A DNA stretch of 51,257 nt from Actinomycetes bacterium (GCA_021793235.1 JAJYTD010000031.1:1-51257); one strand, 5' to 3'. Positions 1-8,036 are shown, numbered from the stretch's first letter. Made by a program: numbers and translations. The notes: a model not told the origin generated them from the sequence alone.

Positions 1-68
1 GCCGGCGGCCGCTCCGGCAGCAGCGGCTCCACGATCTCCCACAGCCCATCGGGCAACACATCACTCAC
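1..68 (-). CDS. IS5-family transposase, N-terminus only (partial)
   Basis: From a GTG at 66-68 the minus strand reads V-S-D-V followed by LPDGLWEIVEPLLPERP. This matches the usual opening of IS5-family transposases (a short DxxW..lePLLP motif before the HTH domain). Only 22 codons are visible, so it is unknown whether the gene is intact. The catalytic DDE domain would lie to the left of the window. Confidence 0.55.
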   Translation of the reverse strand, partial: MSDVLPDGLWEIVEPLLPERPP

Positions 69-125
69 AGCACGTGATGATGGCAGCTCCCAGTCACCCA
101 CGCAGGCTATTGAGACAAGTTCTTA
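1..125 (-). mobile_element. End of an IS5-type insertion sequence, cut by the window edge
   Basis: The minus strand carries the first codons of a transposase (68 down to 1). Upstream of it lies a short leader ending in AAGAACTTGTCTCAATAG (about 124-107), which resembles the terminal repeat of IS5-family elements. The other end lies outside the window, so the terminal repeat and target duplication cannot be confirmed. To the right, a reading frame with no start opens immediately (126-269), as expected if the element landed inside a gene. The exact boundary is uncertain by several bases. Confidence 0.5.
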
Positions 126-269
126 GACTTTGATGGGGAGGTTCTGTATTCCGAATACGGGCAGTATTCCTATGTCCTAATCGTGGAAGGGGTTGATTTC
201 TGCGAATACACTGAGGAGAAAGTGAAGAATAATCCGCGAATTTCCCTGCTGGGATGTGAATGCTACTGA
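126..269 (+). pseudogene. 5'-truncated gene tail, possibly an immunity protein
   Basis: A frame without a start codon runs from the IS boundary to TGA at 267-269. It encodes about 47 residues rich in aromatic and acidic amino acids, including SEYGQYSYVLIVEGVDF, and ends ..LLGCECY. The composition looks like genuine coding sequence (amphipathic strands, few Arg/Ala-rich shadow stretches), but base use is much richer in A+T than in the rest of the window. The position just before a toxin-like fragment suggests the C-terminus of an immunity protein. That is inference from context; I do not recognise the family. The 5' part was presumably removed or displaced by the IS. Confidence 0.45.
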
Positions 270-287
270 GCTATTCATTAAAGGTAG

Positions 288-554
288 GCTGAGCTCAGCG
301 CGGATTCCCTCACCCTCGGTAAGGATCTACACGAAGGATTCGCGGATGCGGGATATCCCACCGCCAAGGGGATCCTTCAAGGGAGTGCCGTAACGGGAGG
401 TAAGCACACTAACGGTGCCCCGTTCGGTGAAGGTCGTAAGAGCGATCTTGATGTGGCGATTGCGGATCCGTCGCTTACCGAAAAAACCAAGAGAGCGGGG
501 TGCGGTTGCGCGGGAAGGGAAGCCGTACCCGGCCGCTCGAAACGGGCGACCTGA
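288..554 (+). pseudogene. Orphan polymorphic-toxin C-terminal domain (nucleotidyltransferase-like), no start codon
   Basis: After a TAG at 285-287 one frame stays open for 88 codons to TGA at 552-554, with no usable start. It contains GFADAGYPTAKGILQGSAVTG, about 7 residues, then APFGEGRKSDLDVAIADPSL. The pattern G-S-A-V-T-G ... G-R-x-S-D-x-D-[VI]-A is what I recall from C-terminal toxin modules of actinobacterial RHS/secreted polymorphic toxins, and GS...SDxD also fits a nucleotidyltransferase fold. Start-less C-terminal modules next to immunity genes are typical orphan cassettes of such loci. The last 25 residues (Cys/Gly/Arg-rich) may be out of register. Function is inferred from motifs only. 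Confidence 0.5.
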
Positions 555-642
555 GGAAACTACAGTCGCAGGACACGCTGACTCCTCGTCTTTGACGAAA
601 GCATCGCAAGCCAAGAGCCGGCCCTTTTTGCCTCCCGTGCCA

Positions 643-1425
643 TCACCGCGCGGGGTCGAGCCGGGCCAGGTGGCCCGTGATCGAAGCGACCGTCGGCTGC
701 TCCATGGTGCCGACGATCCGGCCGTCCCGCAGGAACAGAACCCGGTCGGCATAGGCCGCGGCCGTTGGTTCGTGCGTCACCATGATCACCGTCTGGCCGA
801 ATTCGTCCACCGATGCCCGCAGCAGCGCGAGGATCCCCTCCCCGGTACTGCTGTCGAGGGCACCGGTCGGTTCGTCGGCGAAGATGACCTCGGGGCGGGC
901 CAGCAGCGCCCGGCAGATCGCCACCCGCTGCTGCTGGCCTCCAGATAGCTCGTGCGGGTAGCGGTCGATGTGTCCGCGCATCCCGGTCCGGTCGATGATC
1001 GACTCCAGCCACCGCTTGTCCACTTTCCGTCCGGCCAGCCCGAGCGGCAGCACCGCGTTCTCCCGCCCTGTCAGTGCCGGAAGCAGATTGAACGCCTGGA
1101 AAACGAAGCCCATCCGCTTCCGCCGCACCAGGGCCAACTCGCGCTCCCCCATACCCGCGATATCGGTGTCGCCAAGAACGACGGTGCCTTGCGTCGGCTC
1201 GGCCAGCCCTGCCGCGCATTGCAGCAGCGTGGTCTTCCCCGACCCGGACGGCCCCATGATCGCGGTGAACGAGGAGGCGGAGAAGCCGACCGTGACGTCT
1301 CGCAGCGCCGCCACCTCGGTGGAACCGGCCCCGTACACCTTCCACAGCGCCTCCAGACGCACCGCCGCCCCCGGTACCTGGCCTGTGTCATCGGCCCGTG
1401 CCGCGCAACCGTCCTGCTGCACCAT
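643..1425 (-). CDS. ABC transporter ATP-binding protein (MacB/LolD type)
   Basis: This is a 260-residue ATPase that would drive the permease encoded upstream (1489-4041). Walker A is GPSGSGKTT at about 58-66, the Q-loop follows VFQAFNLLPALT near 108-119, the ABC signature LSGGQQQR is at 160-167, and Walker B VIFADEPTGALD starts at about 180. The FNLLP and DEPTGALD motifs are characteristic of the MacB/LolD/FtsE group, which powers mechanotransmission-type exporters or lipoprotein release and not solute import. The start is an ATG 63 bp after the permease stop, so the two are probably co-transcribed. The first ~20 residues are low-complexity and the true start could be somewhat downstream. The substrate is unknown. 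Confidence 0.9.
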   Translation of the reverse strand: MVQQDGCAARADDTGQVPGAAVRLEALWKVYGAGSTEVAALRDVTVGFSASSFTAIMGPSGSGKTTLLQCAAGLAEPTQGTVVLGDTDIAGMGERELALVRRKRMGFVFQAFNLLPALTGRENAVLPLGLAGRKVDKRWLESIIDRTGMRGHIDRYPHELSGGQQQRVAICRALLARPEVIFADEPTGALDSSTGEGILALLRASVDEFGQTVIMVTHEPTAAAYADRVLFLRDGRIVGTMEQPTVASITGHLARLDPAR

Positions 1426-1488
1426 TCCGCCCGCCCTTTCCTCGCTGTATCCGTGCTGTGCCCGTGCTTGTCCGCACTGCGGGTCTGC

Positions 1489-4041
1489 CTAGCGACTACT
1501 CCTGCGGACGCTGCGCACCGCGGCCAGCGTCCCCGCCACGGAGAGCAGCAGCGCCGCACCGCCGAGAGCGGCCACCGGAGCAACGGGGAGGATCTCCGGC
1601 AGCAACGACAGCGCGTTCCCCCTGGCCCCCAACGCCATCAACGCGGCGATCCACAGGGTCACGGCGACCGCCGCAGCAAATACCAGCAGGACCGTGAGGG
1701 CGGCCTCCAGTGTTACGACCCGGGAGATCTGGCGCCACCGGAACCCCAGCATGCGCATGCTCGCAAACTCCCGCTTCCGGTCGAACTGGGCGACGCTGAC
1801 GGAGTTCACCGCTCCCAGTACCAGGAAGGCGCCGATGAGGATGACCGTGCTCGTCGCCGCACCGTTCTGTTCGGCCCACTGGTCCACGGCGAACTGCCGG
1901 AGGCCTGTACTGTCGTGGATCTCGAACGGGGTCTTGTCACCCCCTGCGGGAAGCAGCGCCTCCAGTTCCTGCCGTACGGCATTCGGGGCGGCCGACGGCT
2001 CTGCCCCGACAAAGATCGAACCAGACCATCCCGGGACGATACCGATTGTCTCCGCTGCGGCCGGACTCAACATCATCTGGCGGTCGAGGAACCCGTCCTG
2101 GTACGTCCCCGATATACGAAACCTCTTCGCCTGGCTCGGGTCGGGCCCGGCCACCGATACCTCATCGCCCGGTGCAAGGCCGTTCTGGTCGGCGAAGTAT
2201 GTCGTGACCAGGACCGTGGCCTCGTTCTGGGCGTCGTAGCCCCCTTCCACGACACCGAGGTCGACCGTACCGCGCACATCCCCGTGAACGACCGTCGCTG
2301 TTATTTCCTGCGAAGCTGATCCGCCGGTGCGGACATCGACGGGGGCTTGGTGGGCGAGCACCGCGGAGGCCACCCCCGGAAGGTCGGCAATGGCCATGCG
2401 GGTTCCGTTGTCGAACCCGTTGCCCGGCTCGGCCATGACCACGAAATCCGAAGCAAAGGTGCTGACCGCCCGTTCTCCGGCCGCCCAGTTCTGGTGCAAC
2501 TGCAGCGCACCGGCTGTTCCGGCCAGCGTTATCCCAAGCAGCAGCGGGCCGGCGACACTTGCGAACCTGCGATGGTAGAAGGCCACGTTGGCCACTGCCA
2601 AGCCGGAGCTCATGCGGGGCTCCCGGACGGCGATCGAACGCACGGCGGTGGTGATCCCTCGGACCAGCCACGGGGCCAACAACCCCGTGCCGATCACCGC
2701 CAACAGCACCACGGACCCGCTGAGGTAGGTGTCCACCGTGCCATCCGGTAGGTCGAGTGCAGCCAGGGCCAGGGCTCCGACGCAGGCCCCGCCAAAGGTG
2801 GCGGCACCGGCGATGACGCGTCCTCGCCATAGTTCCCGCCCTTCGGTGGTGGCCTCGGCGAGCGCGTCAGAGGGGCGGACGCGCAAGGCGTGCCGTGCGG
2901 CGATCAGCCCTGCGATCTGCGCCGAGACGGTGATGACCACCGCGGTCAGCAGAATCGCCGACGCGGTGTAGTGGAGGCGGAAAGCAGCGCTCAACTGGCT
3001 GACGAGGCCGAAACCTCCGGTAGCCAGGCGGCCGGCGAGAACCGCGCCGAACGTCAGGCCCACGGGCAGCGCCACAGCGGACAGTACCGCCGCTTCCCCC
3101 GCCACCATGATCCGGACCTGCTGTGGCGTGGTCCCCACAGCACGCAGTACAGCGATCTCCCTGCTGCGGCTACGGACGGCCAGGCCGATCGCGCCGGCCA
3201 CGACCCCGGTGGCGATGACTGCGGCCCACACCAGCAGCGTCAGCATCGACGAAGCGATGAACCGATCCTCTTCAGGGGAGATGTTCCTCTCGGCTTTGCC
3301 GCGGTCGGCCCCTGCCAACGCCATATAGCGGCCATTCTCGATGCCGGTGAGCGCTCCGTCGGCGGCCGTCCGAAGCTCCGCCTCCGTCACCCCCTCTGCC
3401 GGGCGGACCCCGAGGACACCGGCATGGTCGGGGCCGTGCCCCCACAGCTCCACGGCCTGGGAATCCGCAAAGAAGAGCGCGGACTGGTAGCGCCATTCTG
3501 CTCCGTCGGCCGGATCGGCGATCCCCGATATCCGGTACTCCTCGGTCTCGCCCAGGATGAGGACAGGGACGGTCTGCCCCACCGCGAGGCCGCCCTCGGT
3601 GGCCAGCAGCCGGTCGACCACGACCTCGTTGACTCCCTGCGGCGGTCTGCCCTCGGTCACCTCGAACGGGGTCAGTGAGGCGCTGCCCCAGCCGTGCCCG
3701 AAGCCGTGCTCGGTTCCGGGCGCCCGCAGCACGCGACCGTCGGGGCCCAGTACCGTCGCCGGAAACGTCACCTCGGGAACGACATCGGCGACCTCTGGCA
3801 ATTCCGCGAGCGTATCCGCCACGGCCAGAGGGATCCGCCCGCCCGGATCCTCGGGGACAGCGACCAGCGGGACCCCGGTGTAGCGCTCGACCACCTGTAC
3901 CTGTCGGTCCGCTGAGAAGTAGAGGAAAGCGAGCGCGCTCACCAAAGCGGTGCTGACCGTCAGGACGACCGCCGCACCCAGAACGGATCCGGGCCGATGG
4001 CGCACCGACCGCCACCCCAGCCACGCCGAGGCCACACGCAT
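1489..4041 (-). CDS. FtsX-like ABC transporter permease
   Basis: This is an 850-residue membrane protein with the double-FtsX architecture. It has an N-terminal signal-anchor helix, a large extracytoplasmic (MacB periplasmic-core-like) domain, and a first FtsX domain around 265-400 containing SREIAVLRAVGTTPQQV. A second extracellular region and a final FtsX domain follow, the latter with KREFASMRMLGFRWRQI. The start at 4041 is preferred over an in-frame start 24 codons upstream because AAAAGGAG lies 4-5 nt before this ATG. It forms an operon with the ATPase at 643-1425. By family these pairs export antimicrobial peptides or lipids, or act on the cell envelope. Nothing here identifies the substrate. 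Confidence 0.88.
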   Translation of the reverse strand: MRVASAWLGWRSVRHRPGSVLGAAVVLTVSTALVSALAFLYFSADRQVQVVERYTGVPLVAVPEDPGGRIPLAVADTLAELPEVADVVPEVTFPATVLGPDGRVLRAPGTEHGFGHGWGSASLTPFEVTEGRPPQGVNEVVVDRLLATEGGLAVGQTVPVLILGETEEYRISGIADPADGAEWRYQSALFFADSQAVELWGHGPDHAGVLGVRPAEGVTEAELRTAADGALTGIENGRYMALAGADRGKAERNISPEEDRFIASSMLTLLVWAAVIATGVVAGAIGLAVRSRSREIAVLRAVGTTPQQVRIMVAGEAAVLSAVALPVGLTFGAVLAGRLATGGFGLVSQLSAAFRLHYTASAILLTAVVITVSAQIAGLIAARHALRVRPSDALAEATTEGRELWRGRVIAGAATFGGACVGALALAALDLPDGTVDTYLSGSVVLLAVIGTGLLAPWLVRGITTAVRSIAVREPRMSSGLAVANVAFYHRRFASVAGPLLLGITLAGTAGALQLHQNWAAGERAVSTFASDFVVMAEPGNGFDNGTRMAIADLPGVASAVLAHQAPVDVRTGGSASQEITATVVHGDVRGTVDLGVVEGGYDAQNEATVLVTTYFADQNGLAPGDEVSVAGPDPSQAKRFRISGTYQDGFLDRQMMLSPAAAETIGIVPGWSGSIFVGAEPSAAPNAVRQELEALLPAGGDKTPFEIHDSTGLRQFAVDQWAEQNGAATSTVILIGAFLVLGAVNSVSVAQFDRKREFASMRMLGFRWRQISRVVTLEAALTVLLVFAAAVAVTLWIAALMALGARGNALSLLPEILPVAPVAALGGAALLLSVAGTLAAVRSVRRSSR

Positions 4042-4428
4042 AAAGCTCCTTTTCCTTCCGGCGGTCTGGCGGCCATCGCCCCTACTCACCGATGGAGTTC
4101 CGCTGAGCCGCAAACGCCGCTCACGTTACCTTGGCCGACCGGCTCCAGTTGCAGTTCCGATTTGCCCCGACCTGAATCCACGTGCCGTGGATAGCAGCTC
4201 AGCAAACCCTTGGCCTGGGGCGTTCTCCAGACACGCAGACGGCCATCGCGTGATCATCGATGGCAGACAAACGAAGAAACTGCGGCGGCCGCTGAAATCA
4301 GCGAGTGTTTCCCAACCTGAAGGTGCAGGTCACAGCCCCGTACCGGTTGCCCGCTCCCCTCCCGAGCAGCAGGAAGCCCCTGGTAGGTGGGTTAACGACC
4401 AAGAAAACCTGCCACACCAGGGGCTCCG
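4042..4428. other. Non-coding spacer upstream of the ABC operon
   Basis: No credible gene is seen in these 387 bases. They should carry the promoter of the ABC operon (minus strand). An inverted repeat, GCCATCG (4242-4248) and CGATGGC (4258-4264) with 9 nt between, is a possible operator. The right end merges into the hairpin before a transposase remnant. Confidence 0.4.
4375..4425. repeat. Perfect 10-bp inverted repeat before the transposase remnant
   Basis: AGCCCCTGGT (4375-4384) and ACCAGGGGCT (4416-4425) are exact reverse complements separated by 31 bp. A further GTGG/CCAC pairing lies just inside. The right arm ends 4 nt before the ATG of the transposase scrap at 4429, so this is probably part of the element's leader. 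Confidence 0.5.
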
Positions 4429-4578
4429 ATGCTGTTCTACCGTTCCTGCCTGCCGTTGTCACGCCGCCCCCTGAACCTGGCCGCACGCACCATCCGCGAC
4501 CACCGGCAAGCCACCGGGTCCCGATGGCGGCGCCTGGACCCCGCCCAGCAGGCCCTGATCGTGCTGGTCCACGAATAA
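4429..4578 (+). pseudogene. Transposase remnant (HTH of DDE_4-type IS5-family transposase)
   Basis: ATG at 4429 opens 49 codons beginning MLFYRSCLPLSRRPLNLAAR and including GSRWRRLDPAQQALIVLVH, then TAA at 4576. This is the standard N-terminus of a common actinobacterial IS5-family transposase (helix-turn-helix before the DDE_4 domain). Just beyond the stop, GCGTGGCGGTAT (A-W-R-Y) resembles the next conserved piece (TAWRYV), with the intervening sequence lost. The remainder of the transposase is absent, so this is a dead fragment. Confidence 0.65.
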
Positions 4579-4682
4579 CACCGGAGGGCGTGGCGGTATC
4601 GGTGGACTTGTGGCCTACCGGTGTCGAACTCCCGGCGCAGGGACCAGGCGGGCACCCCGCCCCACCTCGGCCCTACCGTCAG

Positions 4683-5369
4683 CTAGTGCTTGCGCGCCGC
4701 CATCGTTTCGATGCCCGTTAGGAGCAGATCGAGGCCGAAGGCGTAGTAGGCGTCCGGGTCGTCGCACTCGCTCAAGGGCCCCGCGGCCTCCACAAGCCGC
4801 GGATAGCGTTCAGGCGGCAGCGACTCCAGGAAGACGCGCGCACGCCTTTGGGCGTCCATCAACGCGCCGGGCTCCTCTTGGGGAGCCGCTGTGCGCGCTC
4901 CGCTGATGAGGTCGGTGACGGTGCTGAGCGTATGACGGGCGATCTGTGTCGCCTCCGTCGGCGAAAACCCTCCGCGCCAAAGGACGTCCAGCATGACCTC
5001 GGTCGCGCGAAGGCTGCTCTCGGAGGTGGTGCTGCGGGTCGAGAGAAGGGGAGCGGTGGAGGGATGGGCACGCAGCACATCGACCATCGAACCCACGAGC
5101 GTCCTCAGCTGCTCCTGCCACGTGGCGGACGCGTCCACCTTCAGGTCTATCTTCTCGTAGATCCTGTTGACCATGCCGTCCAGCAGCTCGTCCTTGCTGC
5201 GGAAGTGCCAGTAGAGCGCCATGGGCGTTACGTCGAGCCCCTGCGCCAACCGCCGAATCGTGACCTTCCCCAGCCCTTCCGATTCGGCGAGCGAGAGTGC
5301 CTCCTCGACCACCGCCCGAGGCGTGAGGGCCGCCCTATCCGATGCGCCTTTACGGCTCTGCTGCGACAT
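4683..5369 (-). CDS. TetR-family transcriptional repressor
   Basis: The protein has 228 residues. The N-terminal HTH spans about 35-63 (KVTIRRLAQGLDVTPMALYWHF, split across the recognition helix). The C-terminal half resembles the tetracycline-repressor-type ligand domain (TetR_C_1). It is transcribed away from a Ddn-like reductase and methyltransferase at 5461-6617. The 91-bp divergent gap contains two strong palindromes sharing GTACGGCGTA-type arms, so autoregulation and repression of the reductase unit are likely. By family the ligand would be a small hydrophobic molecule; its identity is unknown. Confidence 0.88.
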   Translation of the reverse strand: MSQQSRKGASDRAALTPRAVVEEALSLAESEGLGKVTIRRLAQGLDVTPMALYWHFRSKDELLDGMVNRIYEKIDLKVDASATWQEQLRTLVGSMVDVLRAHPSTAPLLSTRSTTSESSLRATEVMLDVLWRGGFSPTEATQIARHTLSTVTDLISGARTAAPQEEPGALMDAQRRARVFLESLPPERYPRLVEAAGPLSECDDPDAYYAFGLDLLLTGIETMAARKH

Positions 5370-5380
5370 TGCTTGACCAT

Positions 5381-5393
5381 TGTACGGCGTACA
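5381..5393. promoter_or_regulatory. Predicted TetR operator 1
   Basis: TGTACGGCGTACA is a perfect palindrome around a central base, 12 bp upstream of the tetR start on the minus strand. It shares TACGGCGTA with operator 2, which argues that one protein binds both. Confidence 0.65.
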
Positions 5394-5408
5394 GGTTAGC
5401 GTCGCCCC

Positions 5409-5434
5409 TATACGCCGTACACGTACGGCGTATA
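5409..5434. promoter_or_regulatory. Predicted TetR operator 2
   Basis: TATACGCCGTAC (5409-5420) and GTACGGCGTATA (5423-5434) are exact reverse complements with 2 bp between. This 26-bp site lies between the divergent starts at 5369 and 5461 and contains a TATAAA-like -10 at its right edge (5431-5436). A bound repressor could therefore block the reductase promoter. Confidence 0.7.
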
Positions 5435-5460
5435 AATGCGAGGCGGCAAGGAGGGCGGAG

Positions 5461-5997
5461 ATGAGCCTGAAGAGGTGGTATTACCGTGGCGGGCGCCCCA
5501 ACCGGGTGGCGCGCGTCCTCGACCGGTGCACGGCAGCGCTCTACGCGCGCGGGGTCGCTCCGAACTACCTGGTCACCCTTGAGGTGCGAGGGCGGCGATC
5601 CGGTCGGACCATCACTATGCCGCTCGTCATGACCGTCGTAGGGGGCGAGCGTTATCTCGTTTCCATGCTCGGGGAGAAGGCGAACTGGGTGCGTAACGTG
5701 AGAGCGGCGGGGGGAGAGGTCACCATGCGTCATGGTCACCGCGAGAGGGTGCGCCTTGACGAGGTCACGGCGGATCGCCGCGCTCCTGTGCTGCAGGCCT
5801 ACCTGCGGCGAGCGCCCAACGCCAGGGTGCATCTGCCGGTCCATAAGGACGCGCCGCTGGCCGAGTTCGAGCGGGCGGCGTACCGGTTTCCCGTGTTCCG
5901 AGTCGCCGAAGGGGATACAGCCGCGGGTGTCGGCTCCCACGCCTGTGCGCCGGCACCGGGTGACGCCGGCGATGAGGGCCGGGAGCCACGGAAATGA
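5461..5997 (+). CDS. Deazaflavin (F420)-dependent nitroreductase-like protein (Ddn/FGD-linked family)
   Basis: The protein has 178 residues. The segment YLVTLEVRGRRSGRTITMPLVM, in two parts, and the later GEKANWVRNVRAAGG are the conserved pieces of the Ddn family, which uses F420H2 to reduce nitroaromatics or quinones. Start 5461 is chosen over one at 5380 because AAGGAGGG lies 7-8 nt upstream, and because 5380 would place the coding sequence across both operators. The stop overlaps the next start (ATGA, 5994-5997), so translation is coupled to the methyltransferase. The C-terminal ~30 residues are low-complexity and longer than usual. F420 use is inferred from family membership. Confidence 0.8.
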   Translation: MSLKRWYYRGGRPNRVARVLDRCTAALYARGVAPNYLVTLEVRGRRSGRTITMPLVMTVVGGERYLVSMLGEKANWVRNVRAAGGEVTMRHGHRERVRLDEVTADRRAPVLQAYLRRAPNARVHLPVHKDAPLAEFERAAYRFPVFRVAEGDTAAGVGSHACAPAPGDAGDEGREPRK

Positions 5998-6617
5998 GCG
6001 GCTGCAGCGGTCTCCGCGCGCGGCTCGCCGCCCGGATGCACGCGGGCGGATGGGAGCCGCCGCACTACGAGCGTCTCAAGCCGAAGCTGCTGAATCCTCT
6101 GGAGGGCCAGGTGATCGAGATCGGTCCCGGCTCCGGCGTCAACCTCACGTATTACCGGGACAGCATCTGCTGGACCGGGATCGAGCCCAACGTCTTCTTG
6201 CACGAACGCATCCGGAGCAGGGCGGCTGGGATCGGGTTCGCCACCCGGTTGTCGACCGCAACCGCAGAGCGCCTCGACCTGCCCGACGGGAGCGTCGACG
6301 CGGTGGTCGGCACGCTCGTCCTCTGCTCGGTGGACGACCCGGCCCGCGCGTTGGCCGAGCTCCTGCGCGTGCTCAAACCGGGCGGCCGCTACGTGTTCAT
6401 CGAACACGTCGCGGCGCCCCTCGACACCCGGACCCGCCGCCTCCAGGAGGCGTGGACCCCGATCCTGCGGCGTCTGCCCGGTGGGTGCAGTCCGAACCGC
6501 GAGACCGGGCGCATGATCAAGCGGACGGGCTTCGGTGCCGTCGCCGAGGAGTCCTTTGAGCTTCCGCTTTCTTTCGGCATCGCGTTGCCGCATATCGCGG
6601 GGACCGCGATCAAATGA
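5994..6617 (+). CDS. Class I SAM-dependent methyltransferase
   Basis: The protein has 207 residues. SAM motif I is VIEIGPGSGVNLTYY at about 39-53, the acidic loop is WTGIEPN near 60-66, and the Methyltransf_11 motifs AERLDLPDGSVDAVVGTLVL and LKPGGRYVFIEHV follow. Overall it resembles METTL7-type small-molecule methyltransferases. It overlaps the reductase stop by 4 bp, so the two act in one operon under the TetR at 4683-5369. The substrate is not evident. A detoxification or small-metabolite modification role fits the reductase partner but is inference. Confidence 0.85.
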   Translation: MSGCSGLRARLAARMHAGGWEPPHYERLKPKLLNPLEGQVIEIGPGSGVNLTYYRDSICWTGIEPNVFLHERIRSRAAGIGFATRLSTATAERLDLPDGSVDAVVGTLVLCSVDDPARALAELLRVLKPGGRYVFIEHVAAPLDTRTRRLQEAWTPILRRLPGGCSPNRETGRMIKRTGFGAVAEESFELPLSFGIALPHIAGTAIK

Positions 6618-6753
6618 GGGCGGCAAGCCTTTTCCACGCCGCGATCTCGGGCCGTATTCCCCCTCACTGGCGCGCGAGAGGGAATACGTCCCGAGATCGC
6701 CGACACCCGCCGCAACGGCAGCCCACCGTGCGCGGGAACGCGGCCCGAAGCGG

Positions 6754-7599
6754 TCACTGACGGGCCAGCTCCCGCTCCAGTACGGTGCGCAGATCGAGCG
6801 GCGATCGGCCGGTGATCCGCTCGACCGTATCGGTGACCCGGTCCTCGGCCCCCGACCCCACGAGCGTGTCGAGCCGGGCGAGCATCCCCGCCGCCTCCGG
6901 TGCCATCACCCCGGAGAGCCGTTGCTCGACCGACCCCTGGTCCACCGCCTCGTGAACGGTCTGCCTCCCGGTGACGTCACCGTAGATCTCGGCCACGTCA
7001 CCGTAACTGAGCGCTTCCGGTCCCGTCAGGAGCAGTTCCCGATCCGCTAGGGCCTCGCCGGTCAGTGCTCGTGCGGCCACCGAGGCGATGTCAGCGGCGT
7101 CGATGAACCCCACGCGCCCGGTTCCGGTCGCCGTCACGATCCTGCCCGTCTCCCGGAGGCCGACGGCGTGGAAGTGGTCCCCGGTGAAGTTCTGCATGAA
7201 CCAGGACGGGCGGAGAACGGTCCACTCCTCGAATATGTCGGCGAGCGCTTCGTGCACCTTGCCGGAGGCCGGACCGCCTGCGGGAATGACCGACGCACTG
7301 AGGAGAACCGCGCGGCGCATGCCTTGCAGGCGCGCCCGTTGCAGGAACGGGACCATGACGGAGGCGGGATCCGGGTCCAGCGGGGGAGGCACGAGGTAGA
7401 CGCTGTGGGCATCCCGCAGCGCCGAATCGTGAGTCTCGGGGGCGTACCAGTCGAGCTCCACGGCCTCGGCACCGACAGCCGCGGAAGGGTGCCGACTGGC
7501 CGCGGTCACCGCGACCCCGTGTCTGAGGAGCTCGGGTACGAGCGCGCGGGCGGTGGTGCCGGTGGCCCCCGTCACGAGGACCCGCGAGCGCCCCCTCAT
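6754..7599 (-). CDS. NmrA-like NAD(P)-binding protein (atypical SDR)
   Basis: The protein has 281 residues. The N-terminal dinucleotide-binding motif VLVTGATGTTARALVPELL is followed by the NmrA/EasG-like core (SASVIPAGG, VLRPSWFMQNF, GFIDAADIASVA). The active-site YxxxK of classical SDRs is absent, typical of NmrA-like sensors or reductases. Start 7599 is taken because its ATG overlaps the stop of the upstream SnoaL-like gene (ATGA, 7596-7599); a longer frame upstream is a shadow. With that gene it forms an operon divergent from the TetR at 8096. It probably acts on a small organic substrate; specificity is unknown. Confidence 0.82.
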   Translation of the reverse strand: MRGRSRVLVTGATGTTARALVPELLRHGVAVTAASRHPSAAVGAEAVELDWYAPETHDSALRDAHSVYLVPPPLDPDPASVMVPFLQRARLQGMRRAVLLSASVIPAGGPASGKVHEALADIFEEWTVLRPSWFMQNFTGDHFHAVGLRETGRIVTATGTGRVGFIDAADIASVAARALTGEALADRELLLTGPEALSYGDVAEIYGDVTGRQTVHEAVDQGSVEQRLSGVMAPEAAGMLARLDTLVGSGAEDRVTDTVERITGRSPLDLRTVLERELARQ

Positions 7600-8015
7600 G
7601 CCCCGGTCTCCATCTCCATCGCGACCAGGGGGTTCCAGTAGTCGCGGTAGGAGGTGATCAACCCGTTGGCGGCTTCGAGGACGACGACGTACTGCTGCTC
7701 GAAGGGCGCGCCCGTCGCCTTGACGCGTGCTCGGACGCTCATCTCCAGGATGGCGGTGCCCGGATCGGTCGTCTCGTGCACCCGCAGGGCCGGTTCCTCG
7801 TCGACCTGGAGGGCGCCGGGCAGGTGACTCATGTACTCCGCGACCGCGGACCTGCCTTCGAGGCTCCGCGGGCGGCCGGGCGGTGCGAACGGGAACTCGA
7901 AGACGACGTCCTCGTCCAGGAGCTCCGTCCAACCGGCGAGATCGTCCCGCCACAGCCGGGTGATCCCCTCGCGGAACAGCTCTGCGGGGGTGAGCACGGT
8001 CTTTTCCGTGGGCAT
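7596..8015 (-). CDS. SnoaL-like / NTF2-fold protein
   Basis: The protein has 139 residues, the normal size for the family. The N-terminal helix pair LFREGITRLWRDDLAGWTEL is followed by DEDVVFEFPFAPPG and the repeated strands of an NTF2-like cone ending in YRDYWNPLVA. These folds bind hydrophobic ligands or act as cyclases, isomerases or ketosteroid-type enzymes. The ATG at 8015 has GTGGAGG about 8 nt upstream. The gene is first in a two-gene operon and is divergent from tetR at 8096, with two palindromic operators between them. Confidence 0.82.
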   Translation of the reverse strand: MPTEKTVLTPAELFREGITRLWRDDLAGWTELLDEDVVFEFPFAPPGRPRSLEGRSAVAEYMSHLPGALQVDEEPALRVHETTDPGTAILEMSVRARVKATGAPFEQQYVVVLEAANGLITSYRDYWNPLVAMEMETGA

Positions 8016-8036
8016 GCCGTAGCCTCCACTATAATT

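Noticed and set aside
415-948. Plus-strand open frame of 177 codons at the left end
   Set aside because: It is in a different frame from the toxin-like module (288-554) and then runs antisense to the ABC ATPase. Its Arg-rich product has no family features.
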